DNA of 64,000 nucleotides, from NCBI GenBank assembly GCA_022360105.1, contig JAKSDL010000845.1, forward strand, positions 10,529 to 74,528. Direction: 5' to 3'. The position numbers and the translations under genes were made by a program. Below the pieces are notes generated by a model. The model ran no database searches. It was not told where the DNA came from and saw only the letters and a program-made list of their open reading frames with translations. Source of the DNA: Pseudomonadota bacterium (GTDB lineage: Bacteria; SAR324; XYD2-FULL-50-16; JAHJRI01). This document shows positions 54,315 through 62,838 of the stretch, piece after piece; position 1 is the first letter of the stretch, and every line of letters begins with the position of its first letter.

Positions 54315-54800
54315 ATGCGCATTTATGTTTTTGTAGCAATTCTGTTGGTTGGTATCGATCAATTGATCAAACACCTTGTCCGTCTCCATCTAACGGCAAG
54401 TTCCTATATCGAGATCATACCCAATTTTATTCATCTTACTTACCAGGAAAACCAGGGAATTTCATTCGGGTTTTTATCCCGTTTGCCGGACAATATACGA
54501 GTACCGCTGATTACCGGTGTTTCAGCCGTGGTTATAATTGGATTAACTATATATGTAGTGAAAAATCATCGTGACCTGGCGAGATTTGAAAAATGGGGGT
54601 TTACCCTTATTTTGGCGGGAGCTGTTGGGAATCTTATTGACCGTGCGTTTAGACAACAGGTAACGGATTATATGTATTTTCACATTTTTGATTACAGTTT
54701 GTTTGTTAACAATTTTGCCGATGATATTATCAGTATAGGTTTTGTAATGATCGTCTGGCAGAGTTTTAGAAAAAAGGACGGGAAAACCAGTGGCAGCTAG
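54315..54800 (+). CDS. lspA: Lipoprotein signal peptidase (signal peptidase II)
   Basis: Aspartic protease of the inner membrane that removes the signal peptide of lipidated prolipoproteins, such as the lipoproteins in this window. Four transmembrane helices. The conserved boxes are DQLIKHLV (about 15-22), NQGISFGF, GAVGNLIDR (102-110), VTDY with catalytic Asp118, and NNFADD with catalytic Asp136, followed by IISIG. 161 aa, typical. It overlaps the downstream ubiD-family gene by 11 bp. Confidence 0.94.
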   Translation: MRIYVFVAILLVGIDQLIKHLVRLHLTASSYIEIIPNFIHLTYQENQGISFGFLSRLPDNIRVPLITGVSAVVIIGLTIYVVKNHRDLARFEKWGFTLILAGAVGNLIDRAFRQQVTDYMYFHIFDYSLFVNNFADDIISIGFVMIVWQSFRKKDGKTSGS

Positions 54801-56577
54801 ATCTACCTTAAGATCCACCCGTGATTTTCTGGGCGTTTTAAGCAAAGAAAACCAGCTTTGGATAGTTGAAGATGAAGTGGACCCAAACCTGGAACTTGGT
54901 TGCATACAGAGGTTGGTTTGTGCACAGAAAGGGCCGGCAATTCTCTTTACAAATGTTAAGGGTACCAAATTTCCTGTCGCCACCAACCTGTACGGTTCCA
55001 ACCGACGTCTGAACCTGGCGTTTGGAGATATTCCGGGTAATTTTATTGCCCAGGTCGCAGAACTCGTACAAAACATTATGCCACCTTCGCTTTCAAAGTT
55101 GTGGCGGGCCAGGAATCTAGGGTGGCAGGCACTCAAAATTGGTACACGGAATCGATCCGGTGGTCCTGTGTTAAGGAACAAAATTGATCCTGTTGATTTA
55201 GGACAGTTGCCTCAGATTAAAAGCTGGGAAAAAGATGGAGGTGCTTTTGTCACGCTTCCCCTTGTGTACACGGAAAGTCCCGTGACAGGAAAAAACAACC
55301 TCGGCATGTACAGGGTTCAGTTATTTAATAAGAACCAGGCGGGGATGCACATTCAAATCAACCGGGGAGGAGGATTTCATTATCATGAAGCTGAATCCAG
55401 GAATATGGCATTACCAGCTTCAGTCTTCATTGGGGGACCGCCCGCGCTTACCATCGCAGCCATAGCCCCCCTGCCGGAAGATGTTCCCGAAATTGTTTTT
55501 GCCTCGCTACTGATGGGCGGAAAAATCGATGTTTGGAAATCCGGGGAGCTGGGTAAAACCCTGTTGCTGGATGCGGATTTTGCTATTTCAGGCACAATTC
55601 CCGCACACCAACGAAAGTCGGAAGGTCCATTTGGTGATCATTACGGATATTATTCCCTGCGTCACGACTATCCCTACCTGAATGTCCAATCGATCCATCA
55701 CAGGGACAAGGCGGTTTTTCCGGCGACAATTGTTGGACGTCCCCCCCAGGAAGATCATTATATTGCAGAATTTCTCCAGGACATTTTAGAGCCGTTGTTT
55801 CCCATCGTTTTAAAAAACGTAAAAAAGGTCTGGGCCTATGAGGAATCAGGCGTCCATTCTCTTGCCGCAACAATAGTCAAAAATCGCTATTATAAAGAGG
55901 CATTCACCGCAGCGCTAAGAATATTAGGGGAAGGTCAGCTTTCACTAACTAAATTTCTAATGGTCACAGACCAGGATTGTGAGATTAAAGATTTCAAGGC
56001 GCTCTTTCTTAAGGTGTTGGAGAGAGCAGATTTTAAAACGGATCTCTATATATTATCAAACATTTCCCAGGATACCTTGGACTATACCGGCCCCAAGGTT
56101 AACAAGGGAAGCAAGGCCATTTTAATGGGCATCGGGGATAAAAAAAGAGATTTACCAACGAACTGGACAGGTGAGTTTACAAATCCGGCATTTTCCCAGC
56201 CTGTTGTTTTTTGTCCGGGGGCACTGTGTGTGAAAGGAGATTCGTATAAAGACAGTCCGGATCAGGCAAGCGAGTTGTCCAAGGAATCCACTGTTCAAGG
56301 ATTTTCGATGGTTTTTCTTCTGGATGAACCCAAGGCTGCCTGTAAATCCAGTTCCGATTTTATCTGGCACGTGTTCACGAGGTTTGAACCGGCTGCCGAC
56401 ATGGTTGGTGAGCAGTTTGTCGATCGAATGCATATCGGGTTTCAAGGACCGGTGGTAGTGGATTGTAGAATGAAACCGTGGTATCCAGAAGCTTTGATCG
56501 AAGATGAGGAATTACTAAAATCTGTTTTGGAAAAATGGGGTGGGCAGATAGATAAACAATGCAGCAAGCCGGATTGA
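54790..56577 (+). CDS. UbiD-family prenylated-FMN decarboxylase
   Basis: Decarboxylates aromatic or unsaturated acids using prenylated FMN made by a UbiX partner (not in window). The start is GTG inside the end of lspA. Family marks are RSTRDFLGVLSKENQL (N-terminus), NLYGSNRRLNLAFG, INRGGGFHYHEAESRNMALP with VFIGGPPAL, and SEGPFGDHYGYYSLRHDYP, which carries the conserved catalytic acid region. At 595 aa it is longer than UbiD (about 490) and close to the menaquinone-pathway decarboxylases, so a role in ubiquinone or menaquinone synthesis is possible. A 6-bp hairpin at its end is shared with the convergent gene. Confidence 0.88.
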   Translation: MAARSTLRSTRDFLGVLSKENQLWIVEDEVDPNLELGCIQRLVCAQKGPAILFTNVKGTKFPVATNLYGSNRRLNLAFGDIPGNFIAQVAELVQNIMPPSLSKLWRARNLGWQALKIGTRNRSGGPVLRNKIDPVDLGQLPQIKSWEKDGGAFVTLPLVYTESPVTGKNNLGMYRVQLFNKNQAGMHIQINRGGGFHYHEAESRNMALPASVFIGGPPALTIAAIAPLPEDVPEIVFASLLMGGKIDVWKSGELGKTLLLDADFAISGTIPAHQRKSEGPFGDHYGYYSLRHDYPYLNVQSIHHRDKAVFPATIVGRPPQEDHYIAEFLQDILEPLFPIVLKNVKKVWAYEESGVHSLAATIVKNRYYKEAFTAALRILGEGQLSLTKFLMVTDQDCEIKDFKALFLKVLERADFKTDLYILSNISQDTLDYTGPKVNKGSKAILMGIGDKKRDLPTNWTGEFTNPAFSQPVVFCPGALCVKGDSYKDSPDQASELSKESTVQGFSMVFLLDEPKAACKSSSDFIWHVFTRFEPAADMVGEQFVDRMHIGFQGPVVVDCRMKPWYPEALIEDEELLKSVLEKWGGQIDKQCSKPD

Positions 56578-56589
56578 TCTAAAATCCGG
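56569..56589. terminator. Small bidirectional hairpin between convergent genes
   Basis: CCGGAT-(9)-ATCCGG spans the stop of the ubiD-family gene and abuts the stop of the RsmI-like gene. On the + strand it is followed by TTACCTCCTTTTCC. It is weak, with only 6 bp of stem. Confidence 0.35.
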
Positions 56590-57303
56590 TTACCTCCTTT
56601 TCCGAGTTTTGACATGTTTTTTGCTTTTTTTGAGTATTTGAGGATGTAAAATCATAACAAACTCTTTTTTAGGAGGCTTGGGTCCCAGCATTTTCACCAA
56701 ATCGCCCATCGTGCCAAATAAAACCTTTTCATCCGGTTTGGTTAGTGACAAAGCGAGTGTCACTTGTCTGACACCGGGTAGTTCAGCTTTTAGGTCTGTT
56801 ATCAAGGCGCTGAGTCGATAGGGTGCATCATAAATAATAACTGGGCAATTAAATCCAAGAAGATTTCTGATCTCTTTTCTACGATCTGAGGTGTTTCTAG
56901 GAAGAAAACCGGCATAGTGAAATTGGTCGAGCCGGACACCTGCTACCACGAGAGCGGCCATTAACGAAGACGCACCAGGAATAGGAATGACCTTGATTCC
57001 GGTTTCATGGCAGCGTTTAACGAGCAAACTGCCAGGATCGGCAAATAAGGGCGTGCCACAATCGGAAAAAAGTGCTGCTTTTTTCCCTTTCAGCAACTCT
57101 TGAATAATCTCTTCCGTGCCGGTTTCTTCATTATGCTCGTTGAGATTAAACAGCTCTTTTTCGATGTTTAGCTGTTTTAGCAGTTTTCTTCCATTTTTAA
57201 ACTCTTCACAAATTAGAAAATCAGCATCCTCAAACGTTTTTACAGCGCGCAGCGTAATGTCGCCAGGATGTCCTATCGGGACGGAAACAATATACAAGGC
57301 CAT
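56590..57303 (-). CDS. RsmI-like tetrapyrrole-methylase family protein, variant
   Basis: SAM-dependent methylase of the family that includes RsmI (2'-O-methylation of 16S C1402). The fold is clear: LYIVSVPIGHPGDITLRA at the N-terminus, LFSDCGTPLFADPGSLLV, VIPIPGASSLMAAL, FHYAGFLPR. Two RsmI hallmarks differ: the usual PIGNLxDIT reads PIGHPGDIT, and the usual ED-T-R-x-T-x-x-LL reads EEFKNGRKLL. At 237 aa it is also shorter than RsmI (about 285) and ends in a Lys/Arg-rich tail. It may be a paralogue with a different RNA target. Confidence 0.75.
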   Translation of the reverse strand: MALYIVSVPIGHPGDITLRAVKTFEDADFLICEEFKNGRKLLKQLNIEKELFNLNEHNEETGTEEIIQELLKGKKAALFSDCGTPLFADPGSLLVKRCHETGIKVIPIPGASSLMAALVVAGVRLDQFHYAGFLPRNTSDRRKEIRNLLGFNCPVIIYDAPYRLSALITDLKAELPGVRQVTLALSLTKPDEKVLFGTMGDLVKMLGPKPPKKEFVMILHPQILKKSKKHVKTRKRR

Positions 57304-57489
57304 AGGGACTAAAATATCAGGACAGGGTTTCTTGCTTAAAGTAGACCGATACTATATATTACGGTGTATGTACGCCGTTGGTAGCCTGGAAGAAAAGCTG
57401 CAAGAAATATAACAAATCAAAGAATCTTACCTGTAGACTAAAAACCATAAAATTAGAACAAAACGATCAAAAACTAAAGAGCAAACTCA

Positions 57490-59118
57490 ATGAAAATGAT
57501 TTCACACAGGATCGATTTTAAATTTTCAAATCACCCCACTTTCTTGTCTGTGCTGATACCTGTATTTTTTCTAACAATGTTGATTGCCATACCATCAAAA
57601 GTTTATAGCTTTGATACCTTGCAGCTATCAAAATTGATTGCGGTTTCCTTGAGTGAAGTTCCTGGAAGGAAATACGGTACGATTGCATTTTCCAGAATTC
57701 AGGGAAATCTGGATAAGGCTGTTGTTAATGAATTAATCGATTATACGGAAAATGAGATTGTTCAAAAAAGAAGATTCAGAGTGATCGATCGCTCTAAACT
57801 ACAGCTAATTCTGCGAGAGCAACGATTTAATCTCTCCGGCATGGTTTCTTCCGATACCTACAAGGAGCTGGGAAAACTGCTGGGTGTGGATCTATTTGTT
57901 TATGGGCGTTTTTATAATGATACCATTGTGTTAAAGGCTATTGATGTTGAAAGCTCTGCCTTGGTGTGGGCGGATATTTTTCAACTGAAAAGCCTTGAAA
58001 ACAACACGCAGCTAATTCGAAACCTGGCTTTAAAGACAAACAATTATATCAAGGCAGATCTTGAAAGATTGAAAGCCAACAGAATTAACCAGATCAGTTT
58101 CTGGAGTATCAAAAGCAATTTCGATTCAAACAAGCTCATTGATTACCTTTCAGTCGCTTTGACCAAAGATGGGAGTTTCCAGGTGGTTGACCGGGAAAAT
58201 CTGCAGTTGATTCTGGAAGAACAGAAGCTCAATATGGAAGACTTTATTGATGAGCAGAAAGCAAAACGTATGGGTGAATTGTACGGAGTAGACGCTTTTG
58301 TCTACGGAAGAATAACAACCCGCAATGGGAAAAATATAGCTTCTCTCAAAATGCTCAATATATATAACGGTGTTATTGAGTGGGCGAAAACGATCTCAAT
58401 TGAATCCAATGATACACCTACCAGAAAAACAGGAACCAAAGTCTCAAAAGCAGAAAACAAAATGGTTCTAATACCTGCCGGGGATTTTGTGATGGGATCA
58501 AACGATTCAAAAGAAATCTCTTTTCCCGCTTTCAGAGTGCCTTTGAAAGCCTATTACATCGACAGAACAGAAGTTTCAAACGGGGACTACGAAGCATTTG
58601 TAAAGCGATATAAACACAGAGCTCCCAAATCCTGGCCTGGTGGAAAAATGCCGGTTGATAAAGAAGATCAACCTGTTGTTATGGTTAACTGGAAGGATGC
58701 TAATCGATACTGTAAAGTCCAAGGAAAACGGCTGCCAAAAGAGGTAGAATGGGAGAAAGCTTTCAGGGGAGTCAATGGCAGGCCCTATCCCTGGAACGGT
58801 AAAAAGTTTTACACAGGTTTTGCCCAGACACTGGAATCTGGCATGCTGGGGCCCGTTTCAACTTCAACCCCAAACAAAGATGTTTCTCCATATGGAGTCA
58901 GGCATTTGGCGGGTAATGTCAGAGAATGGGTTGACAGTTATTTACGACCTTACCCGGGCAGTCCGTTCAGATCAAGGCAAGTCGGCAGGAATAAGGTTAT
59001 CCGAGGTGGCTCTTGGGCGTTGCCTGCAACTCATTCCATCGGTTGGTATCGAGACAGCAGCGATCCCACCTATGGTTGGAAAGATGTAGGCTTCCGCTGT
59101 GCCAAGTCAGCCAAGTAG
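57490..59118 (+). CDS. Secreted double CsgG/FlgO-like domain fused to FGE-sulfatase domain
   Basis: The signal segment lies at about 17-40. Two homologous CsgG/FlgO-like halves follow (about 60-180 and 200-305), each carrying a F-x-V-[IV]-D-R-x-x-L-Q-L-I-L-x-E-Q helix (for example FRVIDRSKLQLILREQ) and a GVDxFVYGR strand. Residues 324-542 are a formylglycine-generating-enzyme fold: MVLIPAGDFVMGSN, YYIDRTEVSNGDYEAF, GNVREWVDSY, VIRGGSW and VGFRCAKS. The active-site cysteines expected after GGSW are absent (GGSWALPATHS), so it is probably a binding domain rather than an oxidase. Starts 186 bp from the divergent RsmI-like gene. Confidence 0.8.
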   Translation: MKMISHRIDFKFSNHPTFLSVLIPVFFLTMLIAIPSKVYSFDTLQLSKLIAVSLSEVPGRKYGTIAFSRIQGNLDKAVVNELIDYTENEIVQKRRFRVIDRSKLQLILREQRFNLSGMVSSDTYKELGKLLGVDLFVYGRFYNDTIVLKAIDVESSALVWADIFQLKSLENNTQLIRNLALKTNNYIKADLERLKANRINQISFWSIKSNFDSNKLIDYLSVALTKDGSFQVVDRENLQLILEEQKLNMEDFIDEQKAKRMGELYGVDAFVYGRITTRNGKNIASLKMLNIYNGVIEWAKTISIESNDTPTRKTGTKVSKAENKMVLIPAGDFVMGSNDSKEISFPAFRVPLKAYYIDRTEVSNGDYEAFVKRYKHRAPKSWPGGKMPVDKEDQPVVMVNWKDANRYCKVQGKRLPKEVEWEKAFRGVNGRPYPWNGKKFYTGFAQTLESGMLGPVSTSTPNKDVSPYGVRHLAGNVREWVDSYLRPYPGSPFRSRQVGRNKVIRGGSWALPATHSIGWYRDSSDPTYGWKDVGFRCAKSAK

Positions 59119-59122
59119 TGAT

Positions 59123-59854
59123 TTATAAGACCCTGCTGACAATATCGTTAGTGAAAATGACTTTTCGACTGCTATAAACCCATTCCAGCTTGGTGTCGTT
59201 TTCAATCAATTGTTCATTCTCTGGATTGCCCAAGGCAAGCCTGACCTGTTCTTTGGTGAATCCGGTTTCAACCTGCCCATTCAACACTTTATCCAAAACA
59301 TCCTTTTTAAATTGCTTGGAAATAGCTGCAATGTAAGTGTTGTTAAGCCAGCTTGCATTTTTGTCCGGTCTGTAAATACCGGCCCATTCCGGCACCCAGA
59401 CATGTATGGGTGCTTGGGTTTTGTAGTTTACCGCCTTCCAGGTGAGCTTGGGAAAGTCCGGTGACTCTTCCTGCCTGCCTGTAAATGACAGTTGGTTTGA
59501 AGGCACAAGTTGGAATTTTGTCAGATCACTTTTTCTGCTAGGTTTTTCTGCATAAACCTTAACTTCGCTAAGCCCCAATTCTTTTAACTCGGATTCGGTT
59601 TCCACAATGAAACCGGAACCATTAATGGCTCGTGTCTTTTTTGTGAATTCTATTTTGAACACCATAGTACCATTTTTGGGGACGTACATATCCATAACCT
59701 GGTAGGCTTGACGGTCTCGAGTCAAGATTTTCCTGCCGGTTTGATCCTGGTTTTGAAACAGGTAAGTCGATTTTAACACTAAAAAAGACCCATTTTCAGC
59801 GATACAGTCAATAGCTATGCTAAACATAACCACACCGATGAGTAGAACTTTCAT
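59123..59854 (-). CDS. Secreted protein with BamE/SmpA-like C-terminal domain
   Basis: A signal peptide (about 1-19, AIDCIAE could be a weak lipobox) precedes a beta-rich central part of about 150 residues with no recognised family. The C-terminal ~45 residues read GFTKEQVRLALGNPENEQ and EWVYSSRKVIF, the BamE/SmpA pattern of helix, G-x-P and two strands. Its role in outer-membrane assembly is inference. It lies 8 bp downstream of rsmD on the same strand. Confidence 0.6.
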   Translation of the reverse strand: MKVLLIGVVMFSIAIDCIAENGSFLVLKSTYLFQNQDQTGRKILTRDRQAYQVMDMYVPKNGTMVFKIEFTKKTRAINGSGFIVETESELKELGLSEVKVYAEKPSRKSDLTKFQLVPSNQLSFTGRQEESPDFPKLTWKAVNYKTQAPIHVWVPEWAGIYRPDKNASWLNNTYIAAISKQFKKDVLDKVLNGQVETGFTKEQVRLALGNPENEQLIENDTKLEWVYSSRKVIFTNDIVSRVL

Positions 59855-59862
59855 AATCTGCC

Positions 59863-60420
59863 TTAATTTAGAATTTGAAAAAACTCAAGTTTGGTAGAGC
59901 CATATGCTTTTTGTTGAAAAAGAGCCAAGCATTCGGGTGCAATAAGAGTTTTCTTTTTTGATGACTCCACTACAACCAGGCTTTCCTGTAAGAAAGCTGC
60001 GGCTTTTCCCAGTTCATCCAGTACTTCCTGCGCCAAATCGGTCTGATAGGGTGGATCAATTAAAAACAGATTTAGCGGGTAATCCCAGGTTATACCTGAT
60101 AACCAGTGAATTGCATTATCTTTATAAACGATTGTTTGGTCTTCCAGGGAAAGTTTTCGAATATTTTGCTTAATAAATTCGACATGTGGCTTGCTATTTT
60201 CTACAAATATCGTCCTTTTTGCCCCGCGACTAATTGCCTCCAGTCCTAATGCGCCACTACCTGCAAACAGGTCGTAACAGTCATAATCAGTTAGCTCGTA
60301 ACGGCTGGTAATAACATTGAACAATGCCTCTTTAGTTTTACCGAGAGTGGGACGAAAATCGTTCCCCTTGGGAGTGGAGAGCCTGATACCCTTGAATTTT
60401 CCGCCGGTAATATTGAGCAA
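59863..60420 (-). CDS. rsmD: 16S rRNA (guanine966-N2)-methyltransferase RsmD
   Basis: Methylates G966 of 16S rRNA. TGGKFKGIRL and RPTLGKTKEALFNVI at the N-terminus match the family (usual RPTxDRVREALFN), then DLFAGSGALGLEAISRGA and the catalytic FLIDPPY. 185 aa, normal length. The DRVRE position is GKTKE here, a small divergence. It lies 29 bp downstream of hldE. Colocation with hldE and an envelope gene is of uncertain meaning. Confidence 0.92.
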   Translation of the reverse strand: MLNITGGKFKGIRLSTPKGNDFRPTLGKTKEALFNVITSRYELTDYDCYDLFAGSGALGLEAISRGAKRTIFVENSKPHVEFIKQNIRKLSLEDQTIVYKDNAIHWLSGITWDYPLNLFLIDPPYQTDLAQEVLDELGKAAAFLQESLVVVESSKKKTLIAPECLALFQQKAYGSTKLEFFQILN

Positions 60421-60449
60421 AATATAGTTACAAAAAATGAGTTAAATGT

Positions 60450-61886
60450 TTAATGACTTGATGGTGATTCCCAAGCAAAATGGGGGATATATTCAATGCT
60501 TGCCCCTGTTTCTTGAATGGCTGCCTGTTCCGGAATCTTCTGATCTTTGAATTGTTCGCCCTTTACGACAATTTTTGGTTTCAGTTGTTTTATTAAATCC
60601 GATGCGTCATCGTCTTCGAAAACAATGACGTGTTGCACGTTCTCCATACTTGCCAGTAATCGTGCTCTATCCATTTCCTTTAGAAGCGGAAACGCCCCCT
60701 TTTGCCGCTTGATACAAGCATCGCTGTTTATAGCCACTACCAGGTTACCTGGAAGTTTATCTATTTCCAGCAGGAATCGAAGATGTCCGGCCGATATATT
60801 GTCAAAATATCCGTTTGTAAAGATAAGTGAAGTGCCATTTCCGGTTTTTAGATCGGCTAAAAGCTTTGAGATGGTGGTTATTTTTCGGCTGAGTGAATCT
60901 CCTCCGATATGATTGATGATCTCTATCCAGGGTACAGGAACAACCCCTACATGAGATGTTTCCAGACCGGCAGCAATATTCGCGATGTAGGTTGATTGAA
61001 GTGGAGAGACATCATTTGCCAATAAAACGGAAAGGGTACTGATCAATGTATCACCGGCACCTACAACATCAAATACTTCCGGCACATTCGAAGCTAAGAA
61101 GCTGTAATCACTGTCATCCTTGTAGTAAAGAATGCCGTCTTTATCCAGACTGACGGTCACAAACGTGGAATTACAGATTTTCTTTAAGCTGGCAGCCGCT
61201 TTTAAGACGGCTTCTTTTGAATCCAGGGTCAAGCCTGTGGATTGCTCCGTTTCGATACGGTTCGGTTTGATAGAAGTAATGCCTTTGTAATCATTGAAAT
61301 CAACACCTTTGGCTGGATCGCAAATGACTGGAATTTCCTTTTCATGAGCCAGAGTGATGATGGCAGCGATCAACTCCCGACCTAATACCCCCTTGGCATA
61401 GTCGGAAAGAACCACGGCATGTATTTCAGGCATGAGTTTCTCAATTTTCTTTTGCAAAGACTGTTGTAGTGAACTATCGGGTCTTAAACTTGATTCGTAG
61501 TCAATTCTCAACAATTGTTGCTGGGCTGTGATTGCTCTCTGTTTTACGATCGTTTGAAACGACTTGTGCCGCACAATACCTTCCGTTGAAATGTCCAAAT
61601 CTGCAAGGATTTTCAGCAATTTGTCTCCGGAGTGATCCATTCCCACCAATCCTACCGGAAATACCGAACATTTGAGATGCTTGATATTAACGGCTACGTT
61701 TGCGGCCCCTCCAAGTCGGAATTCCTCGTCGTCGACCCTGAGAACGGGAATTGGACCTTCAGGAGAGATACGTTCCACGTTTCCCCAGATGTATTGATCC
61801 AACATTAAATCGCCAACGACCAGAATATTTTTTGGGGAAAGGTTATTTAATAACTGAATCAGGGTATTCCCAGACAATGTATCCAT
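60450..61886 (-). CDS. hldE: Bifunctional heptose kinase/adenylyltransferase HldE, with altered HxGH
   Basis: Makes ADP-heptose precursor for LPS core: N-terminal kinase phosphorylates heptose-7-P at C1, C-terminal half transfers AMP. The ribokinase-like half (about 1-320) is intact: VVGDLMLDQYIWG, RLGGAANVAVNIK, SDYAKGVL, DVVGAGDT (273-280). The nucleotidyltransferase half begins FTNGYFDNISAGHL; the HxGH signature reads SAGH (365-368), losing the first His. The STTNII-like terminal motif is also missing (ends WESPSSH). The transferase may be impaired or altered; a separate enzyme could cover it. Confidence 0.85.
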   Translation of the reverse strand: MDTLSGNTLIQLLNNLSPKNILVVGDLMLDQYIWGNVERISPEGPIPVLRVDDEEFRLGGAANVAVNIKHLKCSVFPVGLVGMDHSGDKLLKILADLDISTEGIVRHKSFQTIVKQRAITAQQQLLRIDYESSLRPDSSLQQSLQKKIEKLMPEIHAVVLSDYAKGVLGRELIAAIITLAHEKEIPVICDPAKGVDFNDYKGITSIKPNRIETEQSTGLTLDSKEAVLKAAASLKKICNSTFVTVSLDKDGILYYKDDSDYSFLASNVPEVFDVVGAGDTLISTLSVLLANDVSPLQSTYIANIAAGLETSHVGVVPVPWIEIINHIGGDSLSRKITTISKLLADLKTGNGTSLIFTNGYFDNISAGHLRFLLEIDKLPGNLVVAINSDACIKRQKGAFPLLKEMDRARLLASMENVQHVIVFEDDDASDLIKQLKPKIVVKGEQFKDQKIPEQAAIQETGASIEYIPHFAWESPSSH

Positions 61887-62136
61887 TGATCAATAGAAGC
61901 TTTATGGTTAATTCGGCAGGATCTTTGCTTTTTACTTTCTATCAGTAAGCAGAAGATACTAATCGTCTAATTCTGAAATCATAGAGTTGTGAGCTTTCCA
62001 TGTCAATTAGAGTCATTATGCATTCAACGGGAATCCAATTAAGCGATTGTTGTATAGTTGACCGAATTTCTATTATGAGTTAACAATGTTCCAACAACAG
62101 ATTGAAGGATAACATATTGAGATTTAAGAAATAATC

Positions 62137-62838
62137 ATGGAATTAAATCAGTATTTGCTGGGTTTGCTACAAAAAAAGCAGAAAAACTATATAACATTGC
62201 GTTTTATCAGGGACACAATGCCTAAAGCCCTTTTGAATTCGCACCGATTAACAAAAAATTCCGGCTTAAGAATGGTTCGAAAAGCGTTTGAACCGTATCT
62301 AAGTGAAGATTTAATCTGCTTTGAAGGGCGAAGAACCGTTTATTTGGGACAAAACCTTGGTGTAGATGAGATAATTTTAAACAAACTTTGTCAAAATCCA
62401 CATCTTTCCTCAAAACAATTACAAAATCGACTACCCTTTAAAAGCGCGGACTTCATTGGCGGGTTAAACAAACTATTGAAAGAGCAAAAAGTTACATGCG
62501 AGCTTCATTCTAAAACACATACTCCAAAATTGTTTGCCCTTAAACATGGTTCTCAGAAATGGGAAAAGCGAAATACTGATAGTGATGAAGCCCTGTTTCG
62601 AGCGGCTTTTCACACGGTTGGACAAGGAAGACAATTTGTAAGGATCCACGAAATTCGTGATTTTCTTAATTGGCCTAAAGATCATTTCGACAGCACACTT
62701 GAGAGGTTGAAATCTAATTTGGCCATCCAGCTGCAAGGAGGTGATCCCAAGTTGTTGACCAAAGAGGAACTGGAAAAATCTTATACCGACACCAAGGGAA
62801 GGCTCAGAATTATAGTTAATTGGATTGACAATGGATAA
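62137..62838 (+). CDS. Protein with two or three winged-helix-like domains
   Basis: 233 aa, no specific family recognised. It looks like three helix-rich wHTH-like units (about 1-72, 75-135, 150-232): early TLRFIRDTMPK, middle DEIILNKLCQNPHLSSKQLQNRL, and late FVRIHEIRDFLNWPKDHFDSTLERL followed by a wing-like segment ending RLRIIVNWIDNG. It overlaps the next gene by 8 bp (ATGGATAA), so the two proteins are made together. It is likely the DNA- or partner-binding subunit for the ATPase. Function unknown. Confidence 0.6.
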   Translation: MELNQYLLGLLQKKQKNYITLRFIRDTMPKALLNSHRLTKNSGLRMVRKAFEPYLSEDLICFEGRRTVYLGQNLGVDEIILNKLCQNPHLSSKQLQNRLPFKSADFIGGLNKLLKEQKVTCELHSKTHTPKLFALKHGSQKWEKRNTDSDEALFRAAFHTVGQGRQFVRIHEIRDFLNWPKDHFDSTLERLKSNLAIQLQGGDPKLLTKEELEKSYTDTKGRLRIIVNWIDNG

